NCBI RefSeq assembly: GCF_000230895.2
Contig: NC_016604.1
Location: 2,666,001-2,730,000, forward strand
Length of the DNA stretch: 64,000 bases
Source of the DNA: Mycolicibacterium rhodesiae NBB3
GTDB taxonomy: Bacteria > Actinomycetota > Actinomycetes > Mycobacteriales > Mycobacteriaceae
Direction: 5' to 3'
The position numbers and the translations under genes are program-made. Position 1 is the stretch's first letter, and each line of letters begins with the position of its first letter. Below, piece after piece: positions 26,348 to 35,548 of the stretch. Under the pieces are notes generated by a model. It ran no database searches. It was given only the letters and a program-made list of their open reading frames with translations, and was not told where the DNA came from.

Positions 26348-27082
26348 ATGATTGGTGTGACCCGCGACGGCGACGTGATGACGCTGGAAATGCAGCGTGC
26401 CGACCGTCGCAACGCGCTGAACGGCGCGCTCGTCGACGGACTGCGTGAAGCGGTCGAGAAGGCCGCAAGCGAAGACGTCCGGGCGATCGTGTTGACCGGC
26501 CAGGGCCATGTGTTCAGCTCGGGCGCTGACCTCTCGGACGCGGCGGGGGTTGCCGAGGAGCTACCCGACAAGGCCAAAGCGCTGAACATCGCGATCGACA
26601 AGGCCCCGGTCCCGGTCATCGGCGCAATCAACGGGCCGACGATCGGAGCCGGCGTGATTCTCGCGATGATCTGCGATCTGCGGGTCGTCGCGCCCGAGGC
26701 CTATTTTCAGTTTCCGGTCGCGAAATATGGCCTCGCGCTTGACAACTGGAGCATACGGCGGCTGACATCGCTGGTCGGCGCGGGCCGGGCGAGAGGGATG
26801 CTGCTCGGCGCGGAACGGCTGACCGCCGAGGCCGCACTGCACACCGGAATGGCTAACCGCATCGGTACGCTGGCCGACGCCCAGGCGTGGGCCGCCGAAC
26901 TCGCCGGCTACGCACCGCTGGCCTTGCAGCACGCCAAGCGGGTGCTCAACGACGATGGCGCTTACGAAGACCCGTGGCCCGAGCACACCGAGCTCTTCGA
27001 TCGGGCTTGGGCAAGTCAGGACGTCATCGAGGCGCAGGTGGCGCGCATCGAAAAGCGGCCGCCGAGGTTCCAGGGGGCCTGA
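26348..27082 (+). CDS. echA6: Enoyl-CoA hydratase family protein EchA6
   Basis: A 244-residue crotonase-fold protein. The oxyanion-hole region SSGADLSDA and the second loop ([20 protein letters not shown]) are present. The usual pair of catalytic Glu residues is not evident: the second loop continues [19 protein letters not shown]. In M. tuberculosis EchA6 (Rv0905) is reported to bind acyl-CoA for mycolic acid synthesis rather than act as a hydratase. Context accD3-echA6-Rv0906-Rv0907-ctpE is the same here. It overlaps the next gene as TGATG. Confidence 0.9.
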   Translation: MIGVTRDGDVMTLEMQRADRRNALNGALVDGLREAVEKAASEDVRAIVLTGQGHVFSSGADLSDAAGVAEELPDKAKALNIAIDKAPVPVIGAINGPTIGAGVILAMICDLRVVAPEAYFQFPVAKYGLALDNWSIRRLTSLVGAGRARGMLLGAERLTAEAALHTGMANRIGTLADAQAWAAELAGYAPLALQHAKRVLNDDGAYEDPWPEHTELFDRAWASQDVIEAQVARIEKRPPRFQGA

Positions 27083-28191
27083 TGATCGGGTCTGCCCTGC
27101 GTATCGGCTTCGGAACGGCATCGCTGTTGGCCGGTGGCTGGGCGTTGCGCGCGCTTCAGGGCGCCCCATCGGCGCTGGGTGCGTCGCCGGTCGAGATCGA
27201 CGGCATCGCGAAGCGGTCCCCGAACTACAAGGACGGCGCGTTCGTCAACCTGGAGCCGGCGAGCGCTGCAAGCCTGACCCGTCAGGAGCAGTTCCTGCTG
27301 GTCCGCGAGGTCATCGGCAATAGCTCGCGCCAGCAGCCGTCCGGACCTGTCCCGCTTGTCACACCAGACCCGAGCCTGGCGGCGGGCGATCTCGCCGTCA
27401 CCTGGTACGGCCATTCGTCGGCGGTCATCGAGATCGACGGCTACCGCGTGCTGGCAGACCCTGTGTGGAGTGACCGTTGCTCGCCGTCGAAGACGCTCGG
27501 TCCGCGGCGCCTGCATCCCGTTCCCGCGCCGCTGGAGGCGATGCCGGCGATCGATGCGGTCATCATCAGCCACGACCATTACGACCACCTCGACATCGAC
27601 ACCGTCAAACAGTTGGCGCGCACGCAACGGGCCAAGTTCTTCGTCCCGCTGGGCATCGGCGCGCACCTCCGGAACTGGCACATCCCGGCCGACCGGATCG
27701 TCGAGCTCGACTGGAACGAGAGCGCTCGGCTTGGCGACCTCACCCTGGTGTGCACCCCCGCTCGGCATTTCTCCGGGCGATTTCTCACCAGAAACACCAC
27801 CCTGTGGTCGTCGTGGGCGCTCATCGGACCCAGCCACCGCGCCTTCTTCGGCGGCGACACCGGCTATTCGAAGAGCTTCGCCGACACCGGCGCCGAGTAC
27901 GGACCGTTCGATCTGAGCTTGATGCCGGTGGGGGCGTACCACCAGGGCTGGCCCGACATACACATGAATCCTGAGGACGCGGTTCGTGCCCATCGCGATG
28001 TCACCGATGCGGGGTTGCTGGTTCCGATCCACTGGGCGACGTTCAGGCTCGCACCGCATCCGTGGTCTGAGCCGGTGGAGCGGTTGGTCCAGGCCGCCGA
28101 GGCCGACAAGGTCCTGCTCGCGGTCCCCAAGCCCGGGCAGCGGGTGCAGCCCGACGAGGCGCTGGCTAACGACCCGTGGTGGCTGCTCTAG
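27082..28191 (+). CDS. MBL-fold metallohydrolase, exported (Rv0906-like)
   Basis: A 369-residue protein with an N-terminal hydrophobic segment (residues 4-25) that may be a signal or anchor, then a metallo-beta-lactamase fold. The metal motif SHDHYDHLD is near residue 167, with further ligands in TPARHFSGR, FGGDTGYS and PIHWATF. The fold resembles the NAPE-PLD/UlaG group of phosphodiesterases or lactonases. Rv0906 is its position-matched relative in M. tuberculosis. The substrate is unknown. It is probably in one operon with echA6. Confidence 0.88.
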   Translation: MIGSALRIGFGTASLLAGGWALRALQGAPSALGASPVEIDGIAKRSPNYKDGAFVNLEPASAASLTRQEQFLLVREVIGNSSRQQPSGPVPLVTPDPSLAAGDLAVTWYGHSSAVIEIDGYRVLADPVWSDRCSPSKTLGPRRLHPVPAPLEAMPAIDAVIISHDHYDHLDIDTVKQLARTQRAKFFVPLGIGAHLRNWHIPADRIVELDWNESARLGDLTLVCTPARHFSGRFLTRNTTLWSSWALIGPSHRAFFGGDTGYSKSFADTGAEYGPFDLSLMPVGAYHQGWPDIHMNPEDAVRAHRDVTDAGLLVPIHWATFRLAPHPWSEPVERLVQAAEADKVLLAVPKPGQRVQPDEALANDPWWLL

Positions 28192-28206
28192 AGCGTGCCG
28201 ACGGGA

Positions 28207-28212
28207 TACGGT
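28207..28212 (+). promoter_or_regulatory. Candidate -10 box of the beta-lactamase-like gene
   Basis: TACGGT lies six bases before ATG 28219, again fitting the leaderless arrangement. Confidence 0.4.
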
Positions 28213-28218
28213 GCACGC

Positions 28219-29793
28219 ATGAATGCACTGGCCAGGCTGGCCGTCGTGGGTTTGATCGCCGTGGTACCCGGTTGCACCGCGGACAAGCCCGCCGAACAGG
28301 CGCCGCCGTCTACGCCGACCCAGGCCGACGTGCCGCCACCGCTCGTGCCCGCGATGCCGCTGCCCGAGAACGCCGTCGACAAAGCCGTCGCCAAACTCGA
28401 CGGAATCGCCGAGGACCTGATGTCCAAGTCGGGCATCCCCGGTATGGCGGTCGCAGTCGTACACCGAGGGAAAACCGTGTACGCGAAAGGTTTCGGCGTG
28501 AAGGACGTCAAGACCGGTGAGAAGATCGACGTGGACACGGTGTTTCAGCTGGCGTCGTTGTCCAAACCGCTCACCTCGACGGTGGTCGCCCACCAGGTCG
28601 GTGTGAATGCGATCGGGTGGGACACCCCGGTCGTTTCCAAGCTGCCGTGGTTCGCGTTGTCCGACCCCGTCGTCACGAAGATGGTCACCGTCGGCGACAT
28701 GTTGTCGCACCGGTCAGGACTTCCCGACCACGCGGGCGACATGCTCGAGGACCTTGGGCACGACCGCCGTTATGTGCTGGAGCATCTGCGGGACTTTCCG
28801 CTCGATCCGTTCCGAATCTCGTACGCCTACACCAATTACGGCTACACCACCGGCGCCGAAGCGGTCGCCGCGAGCGCAGGCAAGCCGTGGGACGTGCTGG
28901 CCGACGATGTGTTGTTCGACCCGCTCGGAATGCCGTCGACGAGCTACCGTTTCGCCGACTACGAGTCGCGGGCCGACCGCGCCATCGGCCACATCCACGT
29001 CGACGGAAAATACGAGCCACTCTACGTGCGCGACGCGGACCCACAGGCGCCCGCGGGTGGTGTCAGTTCGTCGGTCAACGACATGACGCGTTGGCTCGCG
29101 ATGGTTCTCGCGAACGGAAAGCACGACGACAAGCAGATCGTCGGCGCCGACGCGTTGTTGCCTGCCCTCACACCGCAGATCCTGTCGAGCCCGCCGTCCG
29201 AACCCGCGATGCGGTCCGGCTTCTATGGCTACGGCTTCAACGTCGGGACGACGTCGGCTGCGCGCACCAGTCTGAGCCACTCCGGTGCCTTCGAACTCGG
29301 CGCGGGCACCAACTTCGTCATCCTGCCGTCGGCCGACATCGCCATCGTCGCGCTGACCAATGCCACCCCCTCGGGCGTGGCGGAAGCGCTCACTGCGCAA
29401 TTCGCGGATCTGGTGCAGTTCGGCGAGGTTCGTGAGGACTGGTGGGAGTTGTACCGTGCCGTTTTCGCCGAAATGGAGAAGCCTGTGGGATCTCTCGTCG
29501 GTAAGCAGCCACCACCGAATCCTTCGCCCGCTGCGGCGTTGGCGTCGTACGTCGGCACCTACAACAACGATTTCTGGGGTCCGGCCAGAGTCACCGAGAA
29601 GGACGGCGGGCTGATGCTGTCGCTCGGCACGAAACTGAACGTCCCGCTGGATCATTGGGATAGCAACGTGTTCACCTTCGAGTTCGTCACCGAGAACGCA
29701 CCGCCGGGAACGATTTCGAAAGCCACGTTCGATGGGAACAAGCTGACGCTCGAATATTACGACGAGTTCGGTAAGGGGACGTTTACAAGGTGA
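28219..29793 (+). CDS. Serine beta-lactamase/esterase-like lipoprotein (Rv0907-like)
   Basis: A 524-residue class C beta-lactamase-fold protein. The N-terminus is a lipoprotein-like signal ([13 protein letters not shown], Cys at about residue 19), so it is probably attached to the outer face of the membrane. The catalytic SxxK is SLSK in FQLASLSKP, the YxN motif is in YAYTNYGY, and the third motif is SHSG. A C-terminal lipocalin-like domain of about 100 residues follows. It may act as a peptidase or esterase rather than a drug-resistance enzyme. It overlaps ctpE as GTGA. Confidence 0.9.
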   Translation: MNALARLAVVGLIAVVPGCTADKPAEQAPPSTPTQADVPPPLVPAMPLPENAVDKAVAKLDGIAEDLMSKSGIPGMAVAVVHRGKTVYAKGFGVKDVKTGEKIDVDTVFQLASLSKPLTSTVVAHQVGVNAIGWDTPVVSKLPWFALSDPVVTKMVTVGDMLSHRSGLPDHAGDMLEDLGHDRRYVLEHLRDFPLDPFRISYAYTNYGYTTGAEAVAASAGKPWDVLADDVLFDPLGMPSTSYRFADYESRADRAIGHIHVDGKYEPLYVRDADPQAPAGGVSSSVNDMTRWLAMVLANGKHDDKQIVGADALLPALTPQILSSPPSEPAMRSGFYGYGFNVGTTSAARTSLSHSGAFELGAGTNFVILPSADIAIVALTNATPSGVAEALTAQFADLVQFGEVREDWWELYRAVFAEMEKPVGSLVGKQPPPNPSPAAALASYVGTYNNDFWGPARVTEKDGGLMLSLGTKLNVPLDHWDSNVFTFEFVTENAPPGTISKATFDGNKLTLEYYDEFGKGTFTR

Positions 29794-32201
29794 CCACCGC
29801 CCCGAGACTTCAGACAGCAGGTCTTACCGATGCCGAAGTGGCACAGCGTGTCTCCGAAGGCAAGACCAACGATGTACCGACCCGTGCGGCGCGCAGCGTC
29901 TCCGAAATCGTGCGGGCCAATGTCCTCACCCGCATCAACGCCATTCTGGGTGTGCTGCTGATCATCGTGCTGTCCACCGGTTCGGTGATAAACGGTGCGT
30001 TCGGACTCCTGATCATCGCCAACAGCGCCATCGGCATCATCCAGGAGTTGCGGGCCAAAAAGACGCTCGACAAGCTGGCCATAGTCGGTCAGGCGAAACC
30101 GTTGGTGCGCAGGCAATCCGGCACCCAGGCTGTGCTCCCGTCCGAAGTCGTGCTCGACGACATCATCGAATTGGGACCTGGCGACCAGATCGTCGTCGAC
30201 GGTGAGGTCGTCGAAGACGCCAACCTCGAGGTGGACGAATCCCTGCTCACCGGTGAGGCCGACCCGATCGCGAAGGACACAGGCGACACGGTGATGTCGG
30301 GCAGCTTCGTCGTCGCGGGCAGCGGCGCCTACCGGGCCACCAAGGTCGGCCGCGAAGCGTACGCGGCCAAACTCGCCGACGAGGCAAGCAAGTTCACGCT
30401 GGTGAACTCCGAGCTGCGCAGCGGCATCAACAAGATTCTGCAGTTCATCACCTATCTGTTGGTCCCTGCCGGCCTCCTGATCATCTACACGCAGCTGTTC
30501 ACCACCAACGCGGATTGGCGCGAGGCGGTGCTGCGCATGGTCGGCGCGCTGGTGCCGATGGTGCCCGAAGGTCTCGTCCTGATGACGTCGATCGCGTTCG
30601 CCGTCGGCGTCGTCCGGTTGGGCCGCAGGCAGTGTCTGGTCAACGAACTACCGGCCATCGAGGGGCTGGCCCGCGTCGACGTCGTGTGCGCCGACAAGAC
30701 CGGCACGCTCACCGAAAACGGTATGCGGGTATCGGATGTCAAGAAGCTCGACCAGCGGGGGCCCACGCGTCAGCCGGGGACCGTCGCCGACATTTTGGCT
30801 CAACTCGCCGCCGACGACGCCCGCCCGAACGCCAGCATGGCGGCCATCGGCGAGGCCTACAAGATGCCGCCCGGCTGGCAGTCGTCGGCGATCGCGCCGT
30901 TCAAATCCGCCACCAAGTGGAGTGGCGCGTCGTACGGCGAGCACGGCAACTGGGTGATCGGTGCTCCCGACGTGCTGCTCGAGCCTGGCTCTCAAATCGC
31001 CCAGGAGGCGGAGGAGATCGGCGCTCAGGGTTTACGGGTGCTCCTACTGGGCTCCTGCGATGTCCCCGTCGATCACGTTGATGCCCCCGGCTGCGTTACC
31101 CCGGCTGCGTTGGTGGTCCTCGAACAGCGAGTGCGACCGGACGCCCGCGACACCCTGGACTACTTTGCGGAACAGAAGGTTTCGATCAAGGTGATCTCGG
31201 GCGACAACGCCGTGTCGGTCGGCGCGGTGGCCGGCTCGCTCGGCCTCGAGGGCGAGACGATGGATGCGCGCCAACTGCCCGACGCACCCGACCAGTTGGC
31301 CGACACCCTCGAGCAATACACCACGTTCGGCCGCGTTCGGCCCGATCAGAAGCGGGCCATGGTGCACGCGCTGCAGTCACGTGGGCACACGGTCGCGATG
31401 ACGGGCGACGGAGTCAACGACGTGCTCGCCCTCAAGGACGCCGACATCGGCGTGGCGATGGGCTCGGGCAGTTCGGCGTCGCGAGCGGTCGCCCAGATCG
31501 TGTTGTTGGACAACAAGTTCGCGACGCTGCCGTATGTCGTCGGCGAGGGCCGCCGGGTGATAGGCAACATCGAGCGCGTCTCGAACCTGTTCCTCACCAA
31601 GACCGTGTACTCGGTGCTGTTGGCGATTCTCGTGGGCCTCGGTGGGCTGTCGTCGAAACTGTTCGGCACCGATCCGCTGCTGTTCCCGTTCCAGCCCATC
31701 CACGTGACGATCGCGGCGTGGTTCACCATCGGCATTCCAGCGTTCGTACTGTCACTCGCGCCGAACAACGAGAGGGCGCACACGGGATTCGTGCGACGCG
31801 TGATGACGGCGGCGCTCCCTTCGGGCCTGGTGGTGGGGATCGCGACGTTCACCTCGTACCTGGTGGCTTACCAGGGGCGCGCGGCCACACCGGTTGAGCA
31901 GATGCAGGCGTCGACGGCGGCGCTGATCACGCTGCTGGTGACGGGAGTCTGGGTGCTCGCGGTTGTCGCGCGGCCTTACCAGTGGTGGCGGGTGGCGTTG
32001 GTGGCGGTATCCGGCCTGGCGTACGTGGTGATCTTCTCTATCCCGCTGGCACGTAAGGCCTTCATGCTCGACCCGTCGAACCTCAAGACCACGTCGGTGG
32101 CGCTGGTCATCGGCCTCATCGGGGCCGCGGCGATCGAGGTCATCTGGTGGGTGCAGGGGGCCGTACTGGGAGAACGTCGCAGGCTGTGGCGGGCGGATTG
32201 A
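29790..32201 (+). CDS. ctpE: P-type ATPase CtpE
   Basis: An 803-residue cation pump. The actuator motif is LLTGEADPI, the phosphorylation motif is [10 protein letters not shown], and the hinge is [18 protein letters not shown]. There are membrane pairs before and after the actuator domain and a group of helices at the C-terminus. In mycobacteria CtpE has been described as a calcium uptake ATPase. No N-terminal heavy-metal binding domain is present. The GTG start overlaps the upstream stop. Confidence 0.94.
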   Translation: MTTAPRLQTAGLTDAEVAQRVSEGKTNDVPTRAARSVSEIVRANVLTRINAILGVLLIIVLSTGSVINGAFGLLIIANSAIGIIQELRAKKTLDKLAIVGQAKPLVRRQSGTQAVLPSEVVLDDIIELGPGDQIVVDGEVVEDANLEVDESLLTGEADPIAKDTGDTVMSGSFVVAGSGAYRATKVGREAYAAKLADEASKFTLVNSELRSGINKILQFITYLLVPAGLLIIYTQLFTTNADWREAVLRMVGALVPMVPEGLVLMTSIAFAVGVVRLGRRQCLVNELPAIEGLARVDVVCADKTGTLTENGMRVSDVKKLDQRGPTRQPGTVADILAQLAADDARPNASMAAIGEAYKMPPGWQSSAIAPFKSATKWSGASYGEHGNWVIGAPDVLLEPGSQIAQEAEEIGAQGLRVLLLGSCDVPVDHVDAPGCVTPAALVVLEQRVRPDARDTLDYFAEQKVSIKVISGDNAVSVGAVAGSLGLEGETMDARQLPDAPDQLADTLEQYTTFGRVRPDQKRAMVHALQSRGHTVAMTGDGVNDVLALKDADIGVAMGSGSSASRAVAQIVLLDNKFATLPYVVGEGRRVIGNIERVSNLFLTKTVYSVLLAILVGLGGLSSKLFGTDPLLFPFQPIHVTIAAWFTIGIPAFVLSLAPNNERAHTGFVRRVMTAALPSGLVVGIATFTSYLVAYQGRAATPVEQMQASTAALITLLVTGVWVLAVVARPYQWWRVALVAVSGLAYVVIFSIPLARKAFMLDPSNLKTTSVALVIGLIGAAAIEVIWWVQGAVLGERRRLWRAD

Positions 32202-32208
32202 GCCCGAG

Positions 32209-32214
32209 TAGGGT
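32209..32214 (+). promoter_or_regulatory. Candidate -10 box of the Rv0909-like gene
   Basis: TAGGGT lies six bases before ATG 32221, identical in sequence and spacing to the box upstream of echA6. Confidence 0.4.
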
Positions 32215-32220
32215 GAAGTC

Positions 32221-32496
32221 ATGGCATTCCTTGACAAGCTGAAGGGCCTGGTCGCGAAAAATTCCGACAAGGTGGACATGGCGATTGACAAGGCGGGGGA
32301 TCTGGTCGACAAGAAGACGCAGGGCAAATACGCCCAGCATGTCAACAAGGTGCAGGACGCCGCCAAGAAGGCGGTTGACGCCAACGCCAACCAGGCGCCC
32401 GTCCCTCCGGCGCAGCAGTCGGGGCAGGCTCCGACGCCTGCACCGCCACCCGGGACCCCGCCGCAGCAGCCCCCGACGGCGCCGCCCACCTCCTAA
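32221..32496 (+). CDS. Rv0909-like small protein (annotated antitoxin family)
   Basis: A 91-residue protein. Residues 1-58 are a Lys-rich amphipathic helix region (DKLKGLVAKNSDKVDMAIDK); the rest is a Pro/Gln/Thr tail, likely disordered. In M. tuberculosis the relative Rv0909 is listed as a possible antitoxin of Rv0910. Nothing in this sequence shows DNA binding or antitoxin function. It is followed after five bases by the SRPBCC gene. Confidence 0.8.
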   Translation: MAFLDKLKGLVAKNSDKVDMAIDKAGDLVDKKTQGKYAQHVNKVQDAAKKAVDANANQAPVPPAQQSGQAPTPAPPPGTPPQQPPTAPPTS

Positions 32497-32501
32497 CACC
32501 T

Positions 32502-32948
32502 ATGGCCAAACTTTCCGTCTCCGTCGACGTCCCTTTACCGCCGGAGGCGGCGTGGGAGTGTGCGTCTGACCTCTCGCGCTACAAAGAGTGGTTGAGCATC
32601 CACAAGGTCTGGCGCAGCAAGCTGCCTGACACCCTGGACAAGGGCACGGTCCTCGAGTCGATCGTGGAAGTCAAGGGAATGCCGGTCAAGATGAGGTGGG
32701 CCATCGTGCACTTCAGGCCGCCCGAGACCATCACGCTGGACGGCAAGGGCGAGGGCGGCGTGAAGGTCAAACTCATCGGCAAGGTGAAGTCCTCCAAGAA
32801 GGTCAAGGAGGGTGCGTCCGTCACGTTCGACGTACATCTCGGCGGACCCGCTCTGTTCGGGCCCATCGGCATGGTCGTGGCAAGTGCGCTGAAGAGCGAT
32901 TTCCGAGAATCGTTGGCCCGCTTCAAAACCGTGTTCGCCCCGGCCTGA
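32502..32948 (+). CDS. SRPBCC-family protein (Rv0910-like)
   Basis: A 148-residue START/SRPBCC ligand-binding fold protein (MAKLSVSVDVPLPPEAAWEC at the N-terminus, C-terminal helix FRESLARFKTVF). Such proteins bind or transfer hydrophobic ligands, including mycolic acid or polyketide intermediates. The relative Rv0910 is annotated as a possible toxin; the fold argues more for a ligand-binding role. It is co-transcribed with the Rv0909-like gene. Confidence 0.85.
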   Translation: MAKLSVSVDVPLPPEAAWECASDLSRYKEWLSIHKVWRSKLPDTLDKGTVLESIVEVKGMPVKMRWAIVHFRPPETITLDGKGEGGVKVKLIGKVKSSKKVKEGASVTFDVHLGGPALFGPIGMVVASALKSDFRESLARFKTVFAPA

Positions 32949-32953
32949 ATTTC

Positions 32954-33319
32954 ATGCATTTCGAGCGTGCTGTCCCAGTCCTTCGGATCTTCGACCGGGC
33001 CAAAGCCGAGGATTTCTATCTTGCCTACTTGGGCTTCAGCACCGACTGGGAGCATCGGTTCGGGCCGGACTTTCCGCGTTACGCACAGATCAGCCGGTCA
33101 GAGCTGATCATCCATTTATCCGAGCATCATGGAGACGGAACGCCGGGCAGCGTCGTCTTCGTCCCGATGCACGGCATTCGGGACTTCCACGCCGAGATCG
33201 CCTCGCGTGATTACCGATTCGCGAAGCCCGGCCTCGAAGACGAGCCGTGGGGGCTGACCGTGGACATCACCGATCCGTTCGGCAATCAGTTGCGGTTCTG
33301 CGAACGGTCCCGGGCCTGA
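32954..33319 (+). CDS. VOC-family protein, bleomycin-resistance type
   Basis: A 121-residue vicinal-oxygen-chelate fold protein built from two beta-alpha-beta-beta-beta units (PVLRIFDRAKAEDFYLAYLG; TVDITDPFGNQLRFCE). It resembles drug-binding BRP proteins rather than glyoxalase I, as the usual metal ligands are only partly present. ATG 32954 is chosen since the longer frame lies inside the SRPBCC gene. It follows that gene by five bases and is probably the end of the ctpE-side transcript. Confidence 0.82.
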   Translation: MHFERAVPVLRIFDRAKAEDFYLAYLGFSTDWEHRFGPDFPRYAQISRSELIIHLSEHHGDGTPGSVVFVPMHGIRDFHAEIASRDYRFAKPGLEDEPWGLTVDITDPFGNQLRFCERSRA

Positions 33320-33345
33320 TTTCCCTGCTCGTGAAGAGGAGCGAC

Positions 33346-33912
33346 CTAGCGGCGAAGCTGACGACGAACCAGCTTGGCGAACTCGACTGTCGAACGCCGC
33401 ACCGATTCCAGTTCCAGCGACACCAGCAGCGTGTCCACCATCGCGAACGGCAGCGTGGTGGCGACCGCGCCGCGACCGTACTCGATGTGCCACGAGCCGG
33501 GATGGATGGTCATCCCGCGGGCCTGCCCCCGCACCATGTGCGCATGTTCGCCGGGCAACAGGGTCGACGCGAAAAGATCGTCCGATTCCACGTCATACCA
33601 GTCGATTTGGCCGGCGATCAGGAACTTGTGCACGTCCACGTGCTTGTACCGACCCGAAAAGCCCTGGGTGCCAGAGGGTGAACCGAAGATGACGATGTAC
33701 TCGCGAGGACTGAAGTAGAGGAACCGCACCTTGCCGAGGATGCCCCCGGCCTTGCTGCCCACCCAGCGTCCCGGCGTACGGTCGATGAGATCGGGATACT
33801 CGTCGGCCAGTGCTTCGATGGCGCGGGTGATCAGCTCGCCGTTCTCCAACGGCAGGCCGACCACCTGCTTGGCCACCTTGCCCAGCACGTCCGGGTCGAT
33901 CTTGTAGGACAT
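33346..33912 (-). CDS. ERG2/sigma-1 receptor-like protein (C-8 sterol isomerase family)
   Basis: A 188-residue protein whose C-terminal two thirds resemble fungal ERG2 and the animal sigma-1 receptor: GFSGRYKHVDVHKFLIAGQI, FASTLLPGEHAHMVRGQARG and SWHIEYGRGAVATTLPFAMV align with the cupin-like core of that family. Asp and Glu in DLFASTLLPGE and HIEYGRG match positions near the ligand site. Unlike the eukaryotic proteins there is no N-terminal membrane helix. A double-bond isomerase for a sterol- or terpene-like ring is plausible. It is the last gene of a P450 operon and overlaps the P450 stop as ATGA. Confidence 0.78.
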   Translation of the reverse strand: MSYKIDPDVLGKVAKQVVGLPLENGELITRAIEALADEYPDLIDRTPGRWVGSKAGGILGKVRFLYFSPREYIVIFGSPSGTQGFSGRYKHVDVHKFLIAGQIDWYDVESDDLFASTLLPGEHAHMVRGQARGMTIHPGSWHIEYGRGAVATTLPFAMVDTLLVSLELESVRRSTVEFAKLVRRQLRR

Positions 33913-35138
33913 CAGTCGAACTCTATCTGCAGACTTGTCGGTCCGCTGAGACCGAGCAGTGGCTTCCAGGGCACCCATTCGGTTCGGCGCGGGTTGGACA
34001 GACGTTGGGCGAGGATCGTCAGCGCCTCTGCGAGTTCCAGCCGCGCGAGGTTGGCGCCGAGGCAATAGTGCACGCCTCCGCCGAAGGTCAGGATCGGTGG
34101 CGGCTCGTCGCGGGTGATGTCGAAGCGTTCCGGGTCGTCGTAGATCTCGCTATCACGGTTGGCCGCATAGGTATTGACGATAATGAACGAGTCCGCAGGG
34201 AAGGTGTAGTCGCCGATCGTGACGTCCTCGGTGACGCTGCGCACCGTGCTGCACATCGACGGCGAATGGCGCATCGTCTCCTCGACGGCACGCATCGCCA
34301 GCTCCGGCCGGTCTCTCAGCAGCGCCCATTGCTCGGGGTGGTCGCAGAGCACCTGCATGGACGCGGCGAGCTGGCTGCGGGTGGTATCGGTGCCCGCTAC
34401 CAAAATGCTGAACGCCAGCATTCGCAATTCGCCGGTGTCGAGGCGGTCGCCGGCATCCTCGATCCGAATCAGCTCCGAGAGCAGATCGTCGGTCAGGCTC
34501 TGCCGTCTGGCCACCACCATCGCGTCGATGTAGTCGTCGAACGCGGCCCACGCCTTGAGGACCACAGGCTCTTCCTCGGCGAGATTGCAGTCGAAGCTGA
34601 CGATCTTGAAGATGTCGTCGGCCCATCGCGAGAACTGTCGCCAGTCCTCGCGCGGGGCGCCGAGCAGCGCGCAGATGACCGGGATCGGATACGGACGCGC
34701 GATGTCCGCGACGAACTCACAGCGGCCTGAATCGGCAACGCCATCGATGAGCTCGTTGACCACCGTGTGAATCGTGTCGTGCATCCGCGCTGTCGCGCGT
34801 GGGGTGAAGGCTCGCGACACCAGACTGCGCAGCCGACGGTGCTCATCGCCCTCCATGTTCAGGATGCTGCGAGTGACCCTGTCCCACAACGGTCCCGATG
34901 TTATCCCGTGCGCCGAGAGGTGAATGCCCTTGGGCACGACGAACCGGGGGTCACGCAGCACGGCCCTGGCCAGTTCGTACGACAGCACTTCCGGGCCGAT
35001 CGGACCGAGTGCGATGGGTGCCGCTTGCTGCGCGGCCCGAAACTGTGGATGGATTTCCTGAGGGGTATCGGTGACGTCGTACTCCAGGACGGGCAGATCC
35101 GCCTCGAAGACACTGGGTTTGGCGGCGTCGACGGTCAT
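33912..35138 (-). CDS. Cytochrome P450
   Basis: A 408-residue soluble bacterial P450. The I-helix motif is AGTDTT, the ExxR motif is ETMR, and the heme-binding loop is FGGGVHYCLGANLARLE with the Cys ligand. It should hydroxylate a hydrophobic substrate with electrons from a ferredoxin that is not encoded in the window. It overlaps the VOC gene (GTGA/ATGA type) and the ERG2-like gene, so the three are translated together. Confidence 0.94.
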   Translation of the reverse strand: MTVDAAKPSVFEADLPVLEYDVTDTPQEIHPQFRAAQQAAPIALGPIGPEVLSYELARAVLRDPRFVVPKGIHLSAHGITSGPLWDRVTRSILNMEGDEHRRLRSLVSRAFTPRATARMHDTIHTVVNELIDGVADSGRCEFVADIARPYPIPVICALLGAPREDWRQFSRWADDIFKIVSFDCNLAEEEPVVLKAWAAFDDYIDAMVVARRQSLTDDLLSELIRIEDAGDRLDTGELRMLAFSILVAGTDTTRSQLAASMQVLCDHPEQWALLRDRPELAMRAVEETMRHSPSMCSTVRSVTEDVTIGDYTFPADSFIIVNTYAANRDSEIYDDPERFDITRDEPPPILTFGGGVHYCLGANLARLELAEALTILAQRLSNPRRTEWVPWKPLLGLSGPTSLQIEFD

Positions 35139-35548
35139 GGGATGTTCGTGTCCAGCAGGGTCAGCGGCAAATCGAGTACCGAGAGGTCGATCTCCTCCAG
35201 GTGTGTGCCGCCGCCCTCCAGCTTCTGCCGGAAACGGATCGCCGCCCCGTACCGCTCGGCGACGGCCTCGGCGTCTGCGGCGCCTGGCACCTGCAGCACG
35301 ACGGTGTAGATGCCGTCGCCCTTACTGTCGAGAAACGCCTGCACAGACGCCGCCACGTCAGCCGTTGCTCCCGGAGTGGGGCTGATGAGCTCGATTCCCC
35401 GGTCCCAGTCCAGGCTGACGGTGACGCCGAGTTCGGCCAGTTCGGCCGATTGCAGGTGGAAGCCGAGGTCGGTGAACATCTGCGCGACCTTCTTGTGTCG
35501 CTCCGCCGAGACGGCGAAGACGACGTGATGAAGCCGCGGTGCGGTCAT
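35135..35548 (-). CDS. VOC-family protein
   Basis: A 137-residue vicinal-oxygen-chelate fold protein (LHHVVFAVSAERHKKVAQMF, IELISPTPG). Members act as lyases, epimerases or dioxygenases. ATG 35548 gives MTAPRLHH, a typical start, and overlaps the stop of the preceding dehydrogenase gene by four bases. Its role between a dehydrogenase and a P450 is unknown. Confidence 0.82.
   Translation of the reverse strand: MTAPRLHHVVFAVSAERHKKVAQMFTDLGFHLQSAELAELGVTVSLDWDRGIELISPTPGATADVAASVQAFLDSKGDGIYTVVLQVPGAADAEAVAERYGAAIRFRQKLEGGGTHLEEIDLSVLDLPLTLLDTNIP

Noticed and set aside
27016..28710. 564-codon open frame on the minus strand
   Set aside because: It runs antisense to the MBL-fold and beta-lactamase-like genes, with Arg/Val/Asp-rich composition and no motif.
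32221..32948. Toxin-antitoxin pair
   Set aside because: The Rv0909/Rv0910 relatives are annotated so, but the second protein is an SRPBCC ligand-binding fold and no DNA-binding or nuclease motif is visible.
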